A stretch of 64,000 nucleotides of DNA, from positions 1 to 64,000 of the forward strand of contig NZ_QNSB01000008.1 in the NCBI RefSeq assembly GCF_003315415.1. The letters are read 5' to 3'. Below are positions 8,277 through 17,573 of this stretch, one piece after another. The notes under the pieces are model-generated. The model saw only the letters and a list, made by a program, of their open reading frames with translations, did not search any database and was not told where the DNA came from. Each line of letters starts with the position of its first letter. Position 1 is the stretch's first letter. A program made the translations under genes and the position numbers. Source of the DNA: Brevibacterium sanguinis. GTDB lineage: Bacteria; Actinomycetota; Actinomycetes; Actinomycetales; Brevibacteriaceae.

Positions 8277-9191
8277 TCACCCTCCCGTACTCACCCCGGC
8301 AAGCCGGGCGTAGTCCTCCTTGATGACATCGAAATGGGTCCACGTCTCCAGGGCTGCGACGTCCTCGAGTGCGCGCAGCTGCTCGATGATGTCGAGGACC
8401 TCGACCGACGACGCCCCGACCACGGTCGCGACGAAGTCGTGGGCGCCGTGGGAGCGGGCGGCGAACTCGACGGCGGGGCTGTCGAGGATGAACCGGCGGA
8501 CCGGATCGGGGTCCCCGGACACGGTGATGCCGATGCCCGTCGCGAAGCGACTGGGGGACAGCACCCCGGACTTGATCGCCGCGATCCGCATGACTCCGGC
8601 GTCGATGAGCCGGCGCACCCGTGAGCGCACCGCGGACGGGGACCGGTGGACCGCCTCGGCGAGGGCACGGTAGCTGATCCGGCCATCGGTCTGGAGGATC
8701 CCGATGAGCTCGCGGTCGAGGTCGTCGAGGACGATGTCCTCCCGCCGGGCGGCGACGAAGAATCCGCGGAGCACCTCGGCGTAGGTCGTCACCCGGATCC
8801 CGCGGACCCCGCGAATAGCCCGCACCGAGTCGAGGGTCGCGTGGAGCCCGGCGACCGTGGCATGCCGGGACTCGACGACCAGCGGACGCTCACCACTGGC
8901 CAGCGAGACGAACACGGCGTCGGGAAGACGCGCCACCGCCTCGGCGACGGGACGGACGGGACCATCGATGCTGACCATGGAATGGGTGAGCACGTGGTGG
9001 CCGGCGAACCCGGGGTCCAGCGCCGCGACCACGCGCAGGCCGTCGCGCTCGGTGAGCACCTGCAGCCGCTCGGCGATGACGTGCCGGGAGACGCCGTGAG
9101 CGCGGGCGAGGTCGAGGACGCTCGCCCGGCCGTCGCGCTGCAGCGCCCGGATGAGCGCGGCATCGAGTCGAGATTGCTCCGTCTGCCTCAT
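8277..9191 (-). CDS. Lrp/AsnC-type transcriptional regulator with two HTH units
   Basis: A 304-residue regulator, about twice the length of classical Lrp/AsnC proteins. An AsnC-type HTH occupies residues 6-50 (LIRALQRDGRASVLDLARAH, then RHVIAERLQVL). A second complete HTH starts near 152 (DRELIGILQTDGRISYRALA, VRSRVRRLIDAGVMR). A RAM-like ligand domain makes up the C-terminus. The ATG at 9191 has GGAGG four to five bases upstream. It is divergent from the MHS permease gene and presumably controls that module in response to an amino-acid-like ligand. Long two-HTH forms are well represented in actinobacteria; whether both HTHs contact DNA here is unknown. Confidence 0.88.
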   Translation of the reverse strand: MRQTEQSRLDAALIRALQRDGRASVLDLARAHGVSRHVIAERLQVLTERDGLRVVAALDPGFAGHHVLTHSMVSIDGPVRPVAEAVARLPDAVFVSLASGERPLVVESRHATVAGLHATLDSVRAIRGVRGIRVTTYAEVLRGFFVAARREDIVLDDLDRELIGILQTDGRISYRALAEAVHRSPSAVRSRVRRLIDAGVMRIAAIKSGVLSPSRFATGIGITVSGDPDPVRRFILDSPAVEFAARSHGAHDFVATVVGASSVEVLDIIEQLRALEDVAALETWTHFDVIKEDYARLAGVSTGG

Positions 9192-9303
9192 CCGACCTCC
9201 AAGCGTGCGGTGAAACGTCCTCATCGGCTTCCATCCGTGAGCATACGGCAGGATCGCGCGACAGCTGTGCGGCAATCGTGTCCGATCTGCTGACCCTTTG
9301 CCG

Positions 9304-9332
9304 GTGACAACGGAACTCGGCGGGTCTATCAT
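9304..9332 (+). promoter_or_regulatory. Sigma-70-type promoter for the MHS permease operon
   Basis: GTGACA at 9304-9309 (five of six matches to the -35 consensus) is followed, after exactly 17 bases, by TATCAT at 9327-9332 (five of six matches to the -10). It points at the permease start at 9382. It is the best promoter match in the divergent region. Confidence 0.6.
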
Positions 9333-9381
9333 CACAGCAGCGCCACGCTCTCCAATGGTCGCCCGAGCAAAGGAGCTCCCG

Positions 9382-10677
9382 ATGACGTCCGCACCCACCG
9401 CCCCCGAGCGCTCTCACCGGCGCGCGCTCAAGGCCGGATTCGCCGCCTCGGTCGGCACGACGATCGAATGGTACGACTTCTACGTCTACGCCACGGCCGC
9501 GGCGATCGTCTTCCCGCGGATCTTCTTCCCCGACGCCGAGCCGACCCTGGGCACCCTCGCCTCCTTCGGCACCTACGCGGTCGCATTCTTCGTCCGCCCC
9601 CTCGGCGGGATCATCTTCGGCCACGTCGGCGACCGCCTCGGCCGCAAGCCGGCGCTGACGATCACCCTGCTGCTCATGGGCGTGGCCACCGTCCTCGTCG
9701 GCTGCCTGCCCGGCTACGCGAGCATCGGCATCACCGCGCCGATCCTCCTCATCATCCTCCGCATCGCCCAGGGCCTGGCCGTCGGCGGCGAATGGGGCGG
9801 GGCGAGCCTCATGGCCGTCGAATCCGCGCCCGAGAAGTACAAGACCTTCTACGGCGGCTTCACCCAGCTCGGCAACCCGCTCGGCGCACTCCTGTCCTCC
9901 GGTGCCTTCTGGATCCTCTCCCTCATGGGCGACGACGTCCTCTTCAGCTGGGGCTGGCGGGTGCCGTTCCTCGCCAGCATCATCCTCATCGGCGTCGGCA
10001 TCTGGGTGCGGCTGCGCATCGAGGAGACCCCGGTGTTCGAACACCTCGGCGAGGCGACCACCACCCCGATCCTCCACGCGCTGCGCTTCAACTGGTATCC
10101 GATCCTCCTCGGCTTCGGGATGGTCGCCATCGCCTCGGGCGGGTACTACCTCGCCACCGCCTACGTCCAGTCCTACGCGACGAGCGAGGAGATCGGTCTC
10201 GCCGCCTCGGTGATCCTCGGCGCGATGACCATCGCCTCCTTCCTCGAAGCCCTCGTCACCCTGCCCCTGGCCTGGCTCGGCGACCGCTGGGGCGGGAAGA
10301 TGATGATGTACCTCGGCGTCGGGCTGTCGTTCCTCTGCTCGATCCCGCTCGTCCTCTCGATCGAGGCCCACAGTGTCGCCCTCATCTACATCCTCGTCTC
10401 CGTGATCCGGGTGACGATGAGCGCCACGTGGGCGCCCCTGTCGGCGCTGATGTCGCAGATGTACCGGCCGCAGGCTCGCTACACCTCGATGTCCCTGGCC
10501 TACGGAGTCGGCGCCGCCGTCTGGGGCGGGCTGTCCCCGATCGCCGCGACCAGCCTGCAGGCGGGCACCGGCACCGTGTGGTCGGTCATCGGGCTCTTCG
10601 CCTTCCTCTCCGTCGTCGCCTGGGTCTCCACGGCACTCGCCCCGCAGCACAGCGACGAAGGCAGCGAGGTCCGCTGA
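9382..10677 (+). CDS. MHS-family (metabolite:H+ symporter) MFS permease
   Basis: A 431-residue, 12-segment MFS protein of the metabolite:H+ symport family. The family signature GTTIEWYDFYVYATAAAIVF is at about residues 25-44, the loop-2 motif GHVGDRLGRKPAL follows, and AVGGEWGGASLMAVE lies in TM4-5. The ATG at 9382 follows AAAGGAG with seven bases' spacing. It lies 101 bases before a YtcJ-like amidohydrolase and then an M20 hydrolase, so it probably imports their substrate, an amide or N-acylated compound. MHS members carry many substrates (proline, betaine, citrate, shikimate), so the ligand cannot be named. Confidence 0.9.
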   Translation: MTSAPTAPERSHRRALKAGFAASVGTTIEWYDFYVYATAAAIVFPRIFFPDAEPTLGTLASFGTYAVAFFVRPLGGIIFGHVGDRLGRKPALTITLLLMGVATVLVGCLPGYASIGITAPILLIILRIAQGLAVGGEWGGASLMAVESAPEKYKTFYGGFTQLGNPLGALLSSGAFWILSLMGDDVLFSWGWRVPFLASIILIGVGIWVRLRIEETPVFEHLGEATTTPILHALRFNWYPILLGFGMVAIASGGYYLATAYVQSYATSEEIGLAASVILGAMTIASFLEALVTLPLAWLGDRWGGKMMMYLGVGLSFLCSIPLVLSIEAHSVALIYILVSVIRVTMSATWAPLSALMSQMYRPQARYTSMSLAYGVGAAVWGGLSPIAATSLQAGTGTVWSVIGLFAFLSVVAWVSTALAPQHSDEGSEVR

Positions 10678-10778
10678 CCCCGCATCCATCCGCTTCACCC
10701 ATCCGATTCACCCACCCCTGCCCCGACTCCCGCCTCGCCACTTTCCCGACTCCCGCACTCTGACCGGAAGGACTTCGA

Positions 10779-12443
10779 ATGAGAGCGCTCGCGACCTTCG
10801 ACGACCGCGACTCCACCCCGACGATCGTCACCGCCGCGGCGATCCGCACCGTCGACCCCGACACCCCCACCGCCGAGGCGCTGCTCATCTCCGGAGGAAT
10901 GATCCTGGCCGTGGGGTCCCTGTCCGACGCCGAGGCGACCGCCGCCGAACGCGGCCTCGATCCCATCCGCGCCGACTTCCCCGGCGCGACGATCGTGCCG
11001 GGATTCGTCGACCCCCACGCCCACCCGCTCATGTACGGCCAGCTGCTCACCTGGATCGACGTCGGCCCCGACAAGGCGGCATCGATCCCCGAGATCGTCG
11101 ACCTGTTCAAGGCGGGAGCGGCGAAGCTGCCCGCCGGCGTGCCGATCCGAGGGTACGGCTACGAGCAGCGCAACCTCGCCGAACGCCGCCACCCGACCCG
11201 GCACGAGCTCGACGCCGTCGCGACCGACCGCGAGGTCTACATCATGAACGCCTCCGGGCACGGCGGCGTCGTCAACACGTACACGCTCGACAAGTACGGG
11301 ATCACCCGCGACACCCCCAATCCCGAGGGTGGAGAGTTCTTCCGGGACGCTTCCGGCGAGCTGACGGGGGAGCTCTCCGACGCCGCGTGCAATGCCCTGA
11401 CCGGGCTCCACGGGGTGAAGATCGGGCACCACGGGCCGAACTTCCACCTCGGCGACGAACCCGCCGAACACCAGCGCCAGCTCGACCTCGTCCAGCGGGA
11501 GTTCCTCGCCGGGGGCGTCACGGCGATCGGCGACGCGCAGGTCTCGAAGCGGGAGTTCGCCGCCTACCTCGAGCTCGTCGACCGCGGGCAGCTGCACCTG
11601 CGGGTGTCGATGTACTTCCTCTCCCACCTCCTCGACTCGGTGCTCGAGCTCGGCCTCACCGGACCCTTCGGCAACGCGTTCCTCTCCGCCGCGGGCATCA
11701 AGCTCTATGCCGACGGGACCCTGGGCGGGTGGACCGCGTACTTCCCCGAGGGGTACGTCGGCGATCCTTGCCGCACGGGCCAGCTCTACCATTCGCCCGA
11801 GGAGTACAGCGAGCTTGTCCACCGGGCCCATGCGGCCGGGCTGCAGACCGCGACCCACGCCCAGTCGCCGACGGCGATCCGGATCGTCGTCGACGCGATC
11901 GAGTCGGCGCTCGCCGCCCGCCCCGACCCCGACGCCCGGCACCGCATCGAGCACTGCGGACTGCCGGAGTCAGGCGACATCGAGCGGATGGCGCGGTTGG
12001 GGATCCGGCCGGTCAACCAGACCCAGCACTACTACAACTGGGGCGAAGGGGTCGAGCAGGCGATCGGCACGCCCGGTGAGCGGTTCAACCCGCTCGGGGA
12101 GTTCCTCGCCGCCGGGGTGCCGGCGACCCTGTCCTCCGACGCGCCGGTGGCCGAACCGCGACCGCTCGAGGCGATCCAGACCGCCGTCACCCGTGTCACC
12201 CGCCGCGGACACCAGCTCGGTCCCGATTCGCTGCGGATCTCCGCCGAGGCGGCCCTGCGTGCCCACACGCTTGAAGGGGCGATCACTCTGGGCCGGGAGC
12301 GGGAGTTCGGGTCGCTGACGGTGGGCAAACGCGCCGACTTCGCCGTCCTCGGGGCCGATCCGCTGAACACGCCCGGACCGGAGATCGCGGCGATCCCCGT
12401 GCTCGAGACCTGGGTCGACGGGACGCGCCGATTCGGTGGCTGA
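10779..12443 (+). CDS. Amidohydrolase family 3 protein (YtcJ-like), module 1
   Basis: A 554-residue metal-dependent amidohydrolase of the YtcJ type. The N-terminal composite beta domain leads to VPGFVDPHAHP near residues 70-80, the HxH metal site. A cis-amide region follows (GYGYEQRNLAERRHPTRHEL), then SAAGIKLYADGTLGG near 305, THAQSPTAIRIVVDAIE with the third His, RHRIEHCGL with the fourth, and LSSDAPV with the metal Asp. GGAAGGA lies about seven bases before the ATG. It sits between the MHS permease and the M20 hydrolase on one strand. YtcJ-like enzymes hydrolyse N-substituted formamides and other amides; the true substrate here is unknown. Confidence 0.88.
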   Translation: MRALATFDDRDSTPTIVTAAAIRTVDPDTPTAEALLISGGMILAVGSLSDAEATAAERGLDPIRADFPGATIVPGFVDPHAHPLMYGQLLTWIDVGPDKAASIPEIVDLFKAGAAKLPAGVPIRGYGYEQRNLAERRHPTRHELDAVATDREVYIMNASGHGGVVNTYTLDKYGITRDTPNPEGGEFFRDASGELTGELSDAACNALTGLHGVKIGHHGPNFHLGDEPAEHQRQLDLVQREFLAGGVTAIGDAQVSKREFAAYLELVDRGQLHLRVSMYFLSHLLDSVLELGLTGPFGNAFLSAAGIKLYADGTLGGWTAYFPEGYVGDPCRTGQLYHSPEEYSELVHRAHAAGLQTATHAQSPTAIRIVVDAIESALAARPDPDARHRIEHCGLPESGDIERMARLGIRPVNQTQHYYNWGEGVEQAIGTPGERFNPLGEFLAAGVPATLSSDAPVAEPRPLEAIQTAVTRVTRRGHQLGPDSLRISAEAALRAHTLEGAITLGREREFGSLTVGKRADFAVLGADPLNTPGPEIAAIPVLETWVDGTRRFGG

Positions 12444-12510
12444 GGGCGGGGTGGGGCCACCCCACACCACTTCCTCACCCGTCTTCCGCACTGTCACCAC
12501 TGTCCCCCGG

Positions 12511-12571
12511 CGATCGAGGTCATTCTGGTCGGCATTTCCGCGCGATTCTCCGACCAGAATGACCTCGATCG
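12511..12571. repeat. Long inverted repeat, copy 1 of a two-copy family
   Basis: Two perfect 22-bp arms (12511-12532 and 12550-12571) flank a 17-base loop. The arm core is GAGGTCATTCTGGTCGG. The same core forms a second hairpin at 14240-14296, on the other side of the M20 gene. There is no T-run, so it is either an actinobacterial-type terminator without a U-tail or a REP-like repeated element. Confidence 0.8.
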
Positions 12572-12611
12572 GTCGGCCGGAGGCACCAACCACTTTCGAG
12601 GAGCAGACATC

Positions 12612-14201
12612 GTGAACCAGGGCACCACGAACCAGGGCACCGCCGCCGCGGCGAAGGAGACCGCTCGGGAGTGGATCGAGGGCCACCTCGGCGAGCTCCT
12701 CGACTGGCACACCCACATCTGGGAGCTCGCGGAACCCGCGTGGCGGGAGTACGACTCCCAGGCCTGGTACGTCCGGCGTCTGCGGGCCGACGGCTTCGAG
12801 GTCGAGGACGGCTCGGCCGGGATGCCCACGGCGTTCAGCGCCCGGTGGACGAACGGCGAGGGACCGACCCTGCTCACCTACGCCGAATACGACGCCGTGC
12901 CCGGCAACAGTCAGGCCGCGACGACGCACGAGGAGCCCCGGGAAGGACTCTCGCGGTTCGCGCCCGGGCACACCGACCCGCATTCGGCGCTCGGGATCTC
13001 GACCCTGGCGGGGCTGCTCGCGACCAAGCACGCGATGGAGACGCACGGGATCACCGGCACCCTGCTCTACACGGGGGAGCCGGCGGAGAAGATGCACGGC
13101 TCGAAGGTCGTCCACGGCGTGCGCGGCTACTACGACGACGCCGATGCGATCGTCTCCTTCCACCCCTTCTACATGCTGCCGCTGTGCAACACCGCACGCT
13201 GGGACACCCAGTGCGGGGCGTATTACAGCAAGGTGTATTCCTTCATCTGTGACGCGCCGGAGACGTGGCAGCACTCGAGCGTGGACCCGCATTCGCCCAT
13301 CCCTGCCTCCCACTCGGCGGCCAGGGCACCGGGGGCGAACCTGGCGCTGACGCAGATGTACACCGCGTCGCGGGCGATGCTCGACTCGATGCTGCCGGCC
13401 ACCGGCGGCTGGAGCTTCTCCGATGCGATCCTCACCGACGGGCAGGCGACGGCGGACAACCTGCCCCAGCGGGTCGCGCGGATCCAGTTCTCGTGGCGCA
13501 CCCCCGACATCGAGATGGCCGAGCACATCCTCGCGGTCCTCGACCGCAACGCCGAGGCCGCGGCGATGATGGGCTACTGCACCGTCGAGGAGCGATGGAT
13601 CGCGCGCAGCCGTCCGGGCCGGACGAATCATGCGCTCGCTTCTGTGCTCTTCGACAACCTCGCCGAGGTGGGGCCGCCGTCCTATGGTCCTGACGCGGTG
13701 GCCCGTGCCCAGGAGATCCAACGGTCGCTGGGGCTCGAGGCCAGTGACCGGCCGTTCCTGCCCGAGACCGAGCAGCTCATCACCCCACAGGAGGCCGAAC
13801 GGCTGCTGCGGGAGCAGATGCCGGCGTGGCAGCGGCACTGGACGAGCGACGACTACGTCGAGATGAGCCATTACGCGCCGCTCGTCCGGTTCTATGTCGC
13901 ACGGCCCGCATTGAGCCCCGCGCCTGGGGCGGGCCCGTACCCGGCATGGGTGATGAACGCCCTGGGCGGGATGCCGGAGACGATCGCACCGACGATCGTC
14001 ACCGCCGGCAAGACGGTGGCCGGAACCTTCCTCGATCTGCTCACCCGACCCGACGTCCTCGCCGAGGCCAAGGCGGAGTTCGAGTCCCGAGTTGCGGCCG
14101 AGCCGATGCCGGCGCTGCTGCCGCCCGACTTCGAGCCGCCCATCGACCTGCCCTGGCCGGACTACCGGGTGGACCGAGGGAGCGGGGATCGGTGGTGGTG
14201 A
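12612..14201 (+). CDS. M20-family amidohydrolase (AbgB-like)
   Basis: A 529-residue M20/M28-superfamily amidohydrolase resembling AbgB, the p-aminobenzoyl-glutamate hydrolase subunit, and related N-acyl-amino-acid hydrolases. TYAEYDAVPGNSQ at about residues 90-102 is the first metal motif. HTDPHSALGISTLAGLLATK carries the bridging region, and YTGEPAEKMHGSKVVH provides the acidic pair and a His. SHSAARAPGANLALTQMY introduces the dimerisation domain. GTG at 12612 follows GAGGAG by about eight bases. It is flanked by two copies of one inverted repeat, so it may be transcribed separately from the upstream amidohydrolase. Its role is probably release of an amino acid from an amide brought in by the MHS permease. 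Confidence 0.85.
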   Translation: MNQGTTNQGTAAAAKETAREWIEGHLGELLDWHTHIWELAEPAWREYDSQAWYVRRLRADGFEVEDGSAGMPTAFSARWTNGEGPTLLTYAEYDAVPGNSQAATTHEEPREGLSRFAPGHTDPHSALGISTLAGLLATKHAMETHGITGTLLYTGEPAEKMHGSKVVHGVRGYYDDADAIVSFHPFYMLPLCNTARWDTQCGAYYSKVYSFICDAPETWQHSSVDPHSPIPASHSAARAPGANLALTQMYTASRAMLDSMLPATGGWSFSDAILTDGQATADNLPQRVARIQFSWRTPDIEMAEHILAVLDRNAEAAAMMGYCTVEERWIARSRPGRTNHALASVLFDNLAEVGPPSYGPDAVARAQEIQRSLGLEASDRPFLPETEQLITPQEAERLLREQMPAWQRHWTSDDYVEMSHYAPLVRFYVARPALSPAPGAGPYPAWVMNALGGMPETIAPTIVTAGKTVAGTFLDLLTRPDVLAEAKAEFESRVAAEPMPALLPPDFEPPIDLPWPDYRVDRGSGDRWW

Positions 14202-14239
14202 GGGCGCCAGACTGAGCTCGGCGCCGCCACTCTTCATGC

Positions 14240-14296
14240 ATTGAGGTCGTTCTGGTCGGGCAGATCGCTCCCGTGCCCGACCAGAATGACCTCGAT
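14240..14296. repeat. Long inverted repeat, copy 2 of the same family
   Basis: Arms of 23 bases (14240-14262 and 14274-14296) match at 21 positions around an 11-base loop. The core is the same as in copy 1 at 12511-12571. It lies between the convergent M20 and SNF2 genes and could terminate both. Confidence 0.78.
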
Positions 14297-14311
14297 TGTC
14301 CACGTGACCCC

Positions 14312-17300
14312 CTACCCCTCGAACAGCCCCCGGATGTCCTCGACCGACACGGCCTGACTGAACGCCTGGCCGTCGTTCATGAGCAGGTCGAACAGCTCGG
14401 ACTTCTTCCGCTGCAGGGCGAGGACCTTCTCCTCGATCGTGCCCTCGGCGACATAGCGGTAGACCATGACGCTCTTCGTCTGCCCGATGCGGTGGGCCCG
14501 GTCGATCGCCTGGTTCTCCGCGGCCGGATTCCACCACGGGTCCATGAGAAAGACGTAGTCCGCCTCGGTGAGGGTGAGCCCGAAACCGCCGGCCTTGAGG
14601 CTGATGAGGAACACCGGCGCCGTGCCCTTGCGGAACTGGTCGACGACCTGGCCGCGGTTGCGGGTCGACCCGTCGAGGACGACGTAGGGGATGCCGCGTC
14701 GATCGAGCTCCTCGCCCACGTTGTCGAGGAACGAGGTGAACTGGCTGAACACGATCGAGCGATGCCCCTCGGCGATGATGTCGTCGAGCCGTTCGAGGAG
14801 CGCGGAGAGTTTGCTCGACCGCACGTCACTATGCTCGACGTCGACGATCCGCGGGTCGAGCGCGAGCATCCGCAGCAGGGTCAGCGACCGGAACACGATG
14901 AAACGCTGCTTGTCGTAGTCACTGTCGATGAAGCCGAGGATCTTCTTCCGCTCCTTCTGCAGGATCCGCTCATAGAGCGAGCGGTGGGCGGAATTGAGTT
15001 CGACGGTGATGACCTGCTCTTGCTTCTCCGGCAAGTCGGCGGCGACGAGATCCTTCGTCCGGCGCATCATGAAGGGCCGGACCCGGCGCTGCAGACGCTC
15101 CATCCGCCCGGTGTTCTCACCGCTTTCGATCGGTCGCACGTACTCCTGCTCGAACCGGTGCGCACTGGGGAAGAGGCCCGGCGCCGTGATCGACAGCAGC
15201 GACCACAGGTCCGTCAGCGAGTTCTCCATCGGCGTGCCGGTCAACGCCAGGCGGAACGGGGCGCTGACGGACTTCGCCGCCTGGTGGGCGAGGGAGGCGC
15301 TGTTCTTGACGAACTGCGCCTCGTCGAGGATGAGCCCGGCCCACTCCAGCCGCGAGATCGGATCCTCGTCGAGGCGGAGGACCGCGTACGACATGACAAT
15401 GACATCGGCCCCGGCGACCACCTCGGCCAGCGGTGTGCGTCTCTTCTTCGTCGACTCCGCAACGATCCGGACGTCGAGGTCAGGGGTGAACGTCGCTGCC
15501 TCCTGCGCCCAGTTGTGGACCACCGAGGTGGGGGCGACGACGAGGAACGGCGACCGGGCGCTGTCGTCGGCTGGCGGAGCGGAGTCGACCGCGATGGGCT
15601 CGCTGCCGGCCGCACCGGAAGCACCTTCGGCGGCCCCGCGCTGGACGTGGGCGATGAGGGCCAGGGTCTGCAGCGTCTTGCCCAGGCCCATATCGTCGGC
15701 GAGGATCCCGCCGAGGCGGCACCGATGGAGCAGCGCCAGCCAACGGAAGCCCTGGACCTGGTAGGGACGCATGGTCACCCCGGCCAAGGCCGGAACCTCG
15801 GTCTCGGGGAGGTGGTCGAGATCGAGCAGCGCCTGCGCCGTGCGCTGCCAGGAGACCGCGGGCTCGGATTCGTCGGCGAGGTCCTCGAACTCCGACCACA
15901 GGCCGACGTGGAGCCGGCTGATCCGCGGGGACTCCGGGGTCCATTCGGGGATGAGGTCCGCCTCGGCGAGGAGGGCCTTGATCCGATCGAACACGGGACG
16001 GTTGAGGGAGAGGAATGAGTTGTCGGCGAGCTTGAGCTTCTTCTGCCCCGCGGCGAGTGCCTTGAACAGCCGGACGAAGGGCACGCTGCGGCCGGCCACG
16101 GTGATCTGGAACCCGAGGTCGAACCAATCGTTCTTGTCCGATTCGACGGCGGTGACCTTGATGTCGGGTTCGCCGCCGAGCTCACGGTAGGGCTGCTTCT
16201 TGCCGCGCTCGATGATCTTCACGTGCTCGATGTCCTCGAGCTTGGGGAGGACGTTGACGACGAAGTCGGCGGTGTCGGCGTCGTGGAGGTCCGTGTCCTT
16301 CGGAACGCCGAGGAGCGGAGTGTCGGTGAGCCGGTCTTCGACCTGGGTGAGGACGCTGATTTCGTGGTCGACGTCGCGCTCGTCCCGGGGGTTCGCCGCA
16401 CGGTTCCCCGTGTCCATGAGCCCTGATCGGGGGATCACCGGCAGGCTGCGACGCGGGCCCCAGTACTCCCAGTACCACTGCAGATTGAGCGCATCGTTGC
16501 TGCCGTAGGTGAGGAACAGGACGAGCCGGGGCTCGCGGAATCGAGGGAAGCGCACCGATTCGTCGGTGCTCACGACCTCCGTGCTCGTGCGCAGCAGCGG
16601 GTAGTACTCCTCGAAGAACTCCTCGGCCTCCTCGGTGGGGATCGTGATCGGGTCCGGGGAGTCGAATACGGGCAGGGCGGCCTGTGTCGTTTCCTTGGCG
16701 GCTCGGGCCAGGGTGACCTCGAATCCGGAGCGCAGATCGATCCCGAAGAACCCGTGCGTCCACACCGGTTTGACGAGCCCGGGGGCGAATTCGCGCTCGT
16801 CGATGCTCACCCGCGGCTGCACCTGGAGGCGGTAGGCCAGCTGGATGACGTCGACGACGGCCCTGGACTCGCGGCCGATGTGCACGCTCATGCCCTGGTT
16901 GACGCCGACGAACTCGATCCCGAGCCTCGTTCCCTGGGTGAAGAGGTCCCAGAGCAGGGGAGTGCGGAAATCGCCGACGCGGTACGGCGCACCATCGGGC
17001 GTGAAGTCGGTGCGGTCGCGGTGCCGGAGGCCGGCGAGCTGCGCGAACCACTCCTGGTGCCGCGGGTCGATGCCGAACTGGGTTGTGAAACGGTCGACGT
17101 TGCGCCACGTCAGCGACCCCTTGACCCAGTTGCCCGAGGGGCTGAGGAGCAGCGGGCGGATCGTCAGCTGGGGGTTGACTCCGGGAGTGACCTCCCGCTT
17201 CTTCAGGGTCACGGTGTGTTGGGGTTCGAACCACGTGCGGGCGACGATCTCGACGAGCTCGAACCCCAGGGCCACGGGGGTGTGCTGCTTCGCGGTCGCC

Positions 17301-17377
17301 TCGGTGAGGCCGGCGAACGCGTCACGCCACCCCGTCGAGGCGGTCGTGCGGGTAGCTGGGGGATTGTCGGGCACCAT
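14312..17377 (-). CDS. SNF2/HepA-type DEAD/DEAH-box ATPase
   Basis: A 1021-residue Swi2/Snf2 ATPase. The last ~500 residues hold both RecA lobes: GGILADDMGLGKTLQTLALIAHV (motif I), LVVAPTSVVHNW (Ia), LILDEAQFVKN (II, DEAQ form), ALTGTPMENSLTDLWSLL (III), then the C-lobe with IVFSQFTSFLDNVGEEL, LDGSTRNRGQVVDQF, LISLKAGGFGLTLTEADYVF and DPWWNPAAENQAIDRAHRIGQTK (V/VI). The first ~450 residues are not recognisable by eye, and no SWIM CxC...CxH zinc site is visible there. Such standalone proteins are thought to remodel protein-nucleic acid complexes, RapA/HepA-like. It stands alone in its operon, convergent with the M20 gene and divergent from the small 'Tol' gene. No nuclease or methylase neighbours suggest a defence role. 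Confidence 0.92.
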   Translation of the reverse strand: MVPDNPPATRTTASTGWRDAFAGLTEATAKQHTPVALGFELVEIVARTWFEPQHTVTLKKREVTPGVNPQLTIRPLLLSPSGNWVKGSLTWRNVDRFTTQFGIDPRHQEWFAQLAGLRHRDRTDFTPDGAPYRVGDFRTPLLWDLFTQGTRLGIEFVGVNQGMSVHIGRESRAVVDVIQLAYRLQVQPRVSIDEREFAPGLVKPVWTHGFFGIDLRSGFEVTLARAAKETTQAALPVFDSPDPITIPTEEAEEFFEEYYPLLRTSTEVVSTDESVRFPRFREPRLVLFLTYGSNDALNLQWYWEYWGPRRSLPVIPRSGLMDTGNRAANPRDERDVDHEISVLTQVEDRLTDTPLLGVPKDTDLHDADTADFVVNVLPKLEDIEHVKIIERGKKQPYRELGGEPDIKVTAVESDKNDWFDLGFQITVAGRSVPFVRLFKALAAGQKKLKLADNSFLSLNRPVFDRIKALLAEADLIPEWTPESPRISRLHVGLWSEFEDLADESEPAVSWQRTAQALLDLDHLPETEVPALAGVTMRPYQVQGFRWLALLHRCRLGGILADDMGLGKTLQTLALIAHVQRGAAEGASGAAGSEPIAVDSAPPADDSARSPFLVVAPTSVVHNWAQEAATFTPDLDVRIVAESTKKRRTPLAEVVAGADVIVMSYAVLRLDEDPISRLEWAGLILDEAQFVKNSASLAHQAAKSVSAPFRLALTGTPMENSLTDLWSLLSITAPGLFPSAHRFEQEYVRPIESGENTGRMERLQRRVRPFMMRRTKDLVAADLPEKQEQVITVELNSAHRSLYERILQKERKKILGFIDSDYDKQRFIVFRSLTLLRMLALDPRIVDVEHSDVRSSKLSALLERLDDIIAEGHRSIVFSQFTSFLDNVGEELDRRGIPYVVLDGSTRNRGQVVDQFRKGTAPVFLISLKAGGFGLTLTEADYVFLMDPWWNPAAENQAIDRAHRIGQTKSVMVYRYVAEGTIEEKVLALQRKKSELFDLLMNDGQAFSQAVSVEDIRGLFEG

Positions 17378-17573
17378 CCGATTGTCTCATTGGCCCCGGA
17401 CATGGGAGCGGCGGCGATCTCGTGGGTCAGGTGCTCCGGTGCTTCAGTGCCGCAGTGCCGTGAACCGCGGCGGTCTCGTGGGCTCGGATGCACCAGCGCC
17501 CGGCACCTCGTGTTGCGGCGACCTGCCGCCGGCCAGGCAGCACACTCACGGCACGGGGGTCTATGGTGACCGT

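Noticed and set aside
14312-17377. SNF2 ATPase as part of a phage-defence system (DISARM-like or restriction-linked)
   Set aside because: No methylase, nuclease, phospholipase-D-like or DUF1998 gene is nearby. The neighbours are metabolic genes and two small proteins, so a housekeeping RapA/HepA-like role is simpler.
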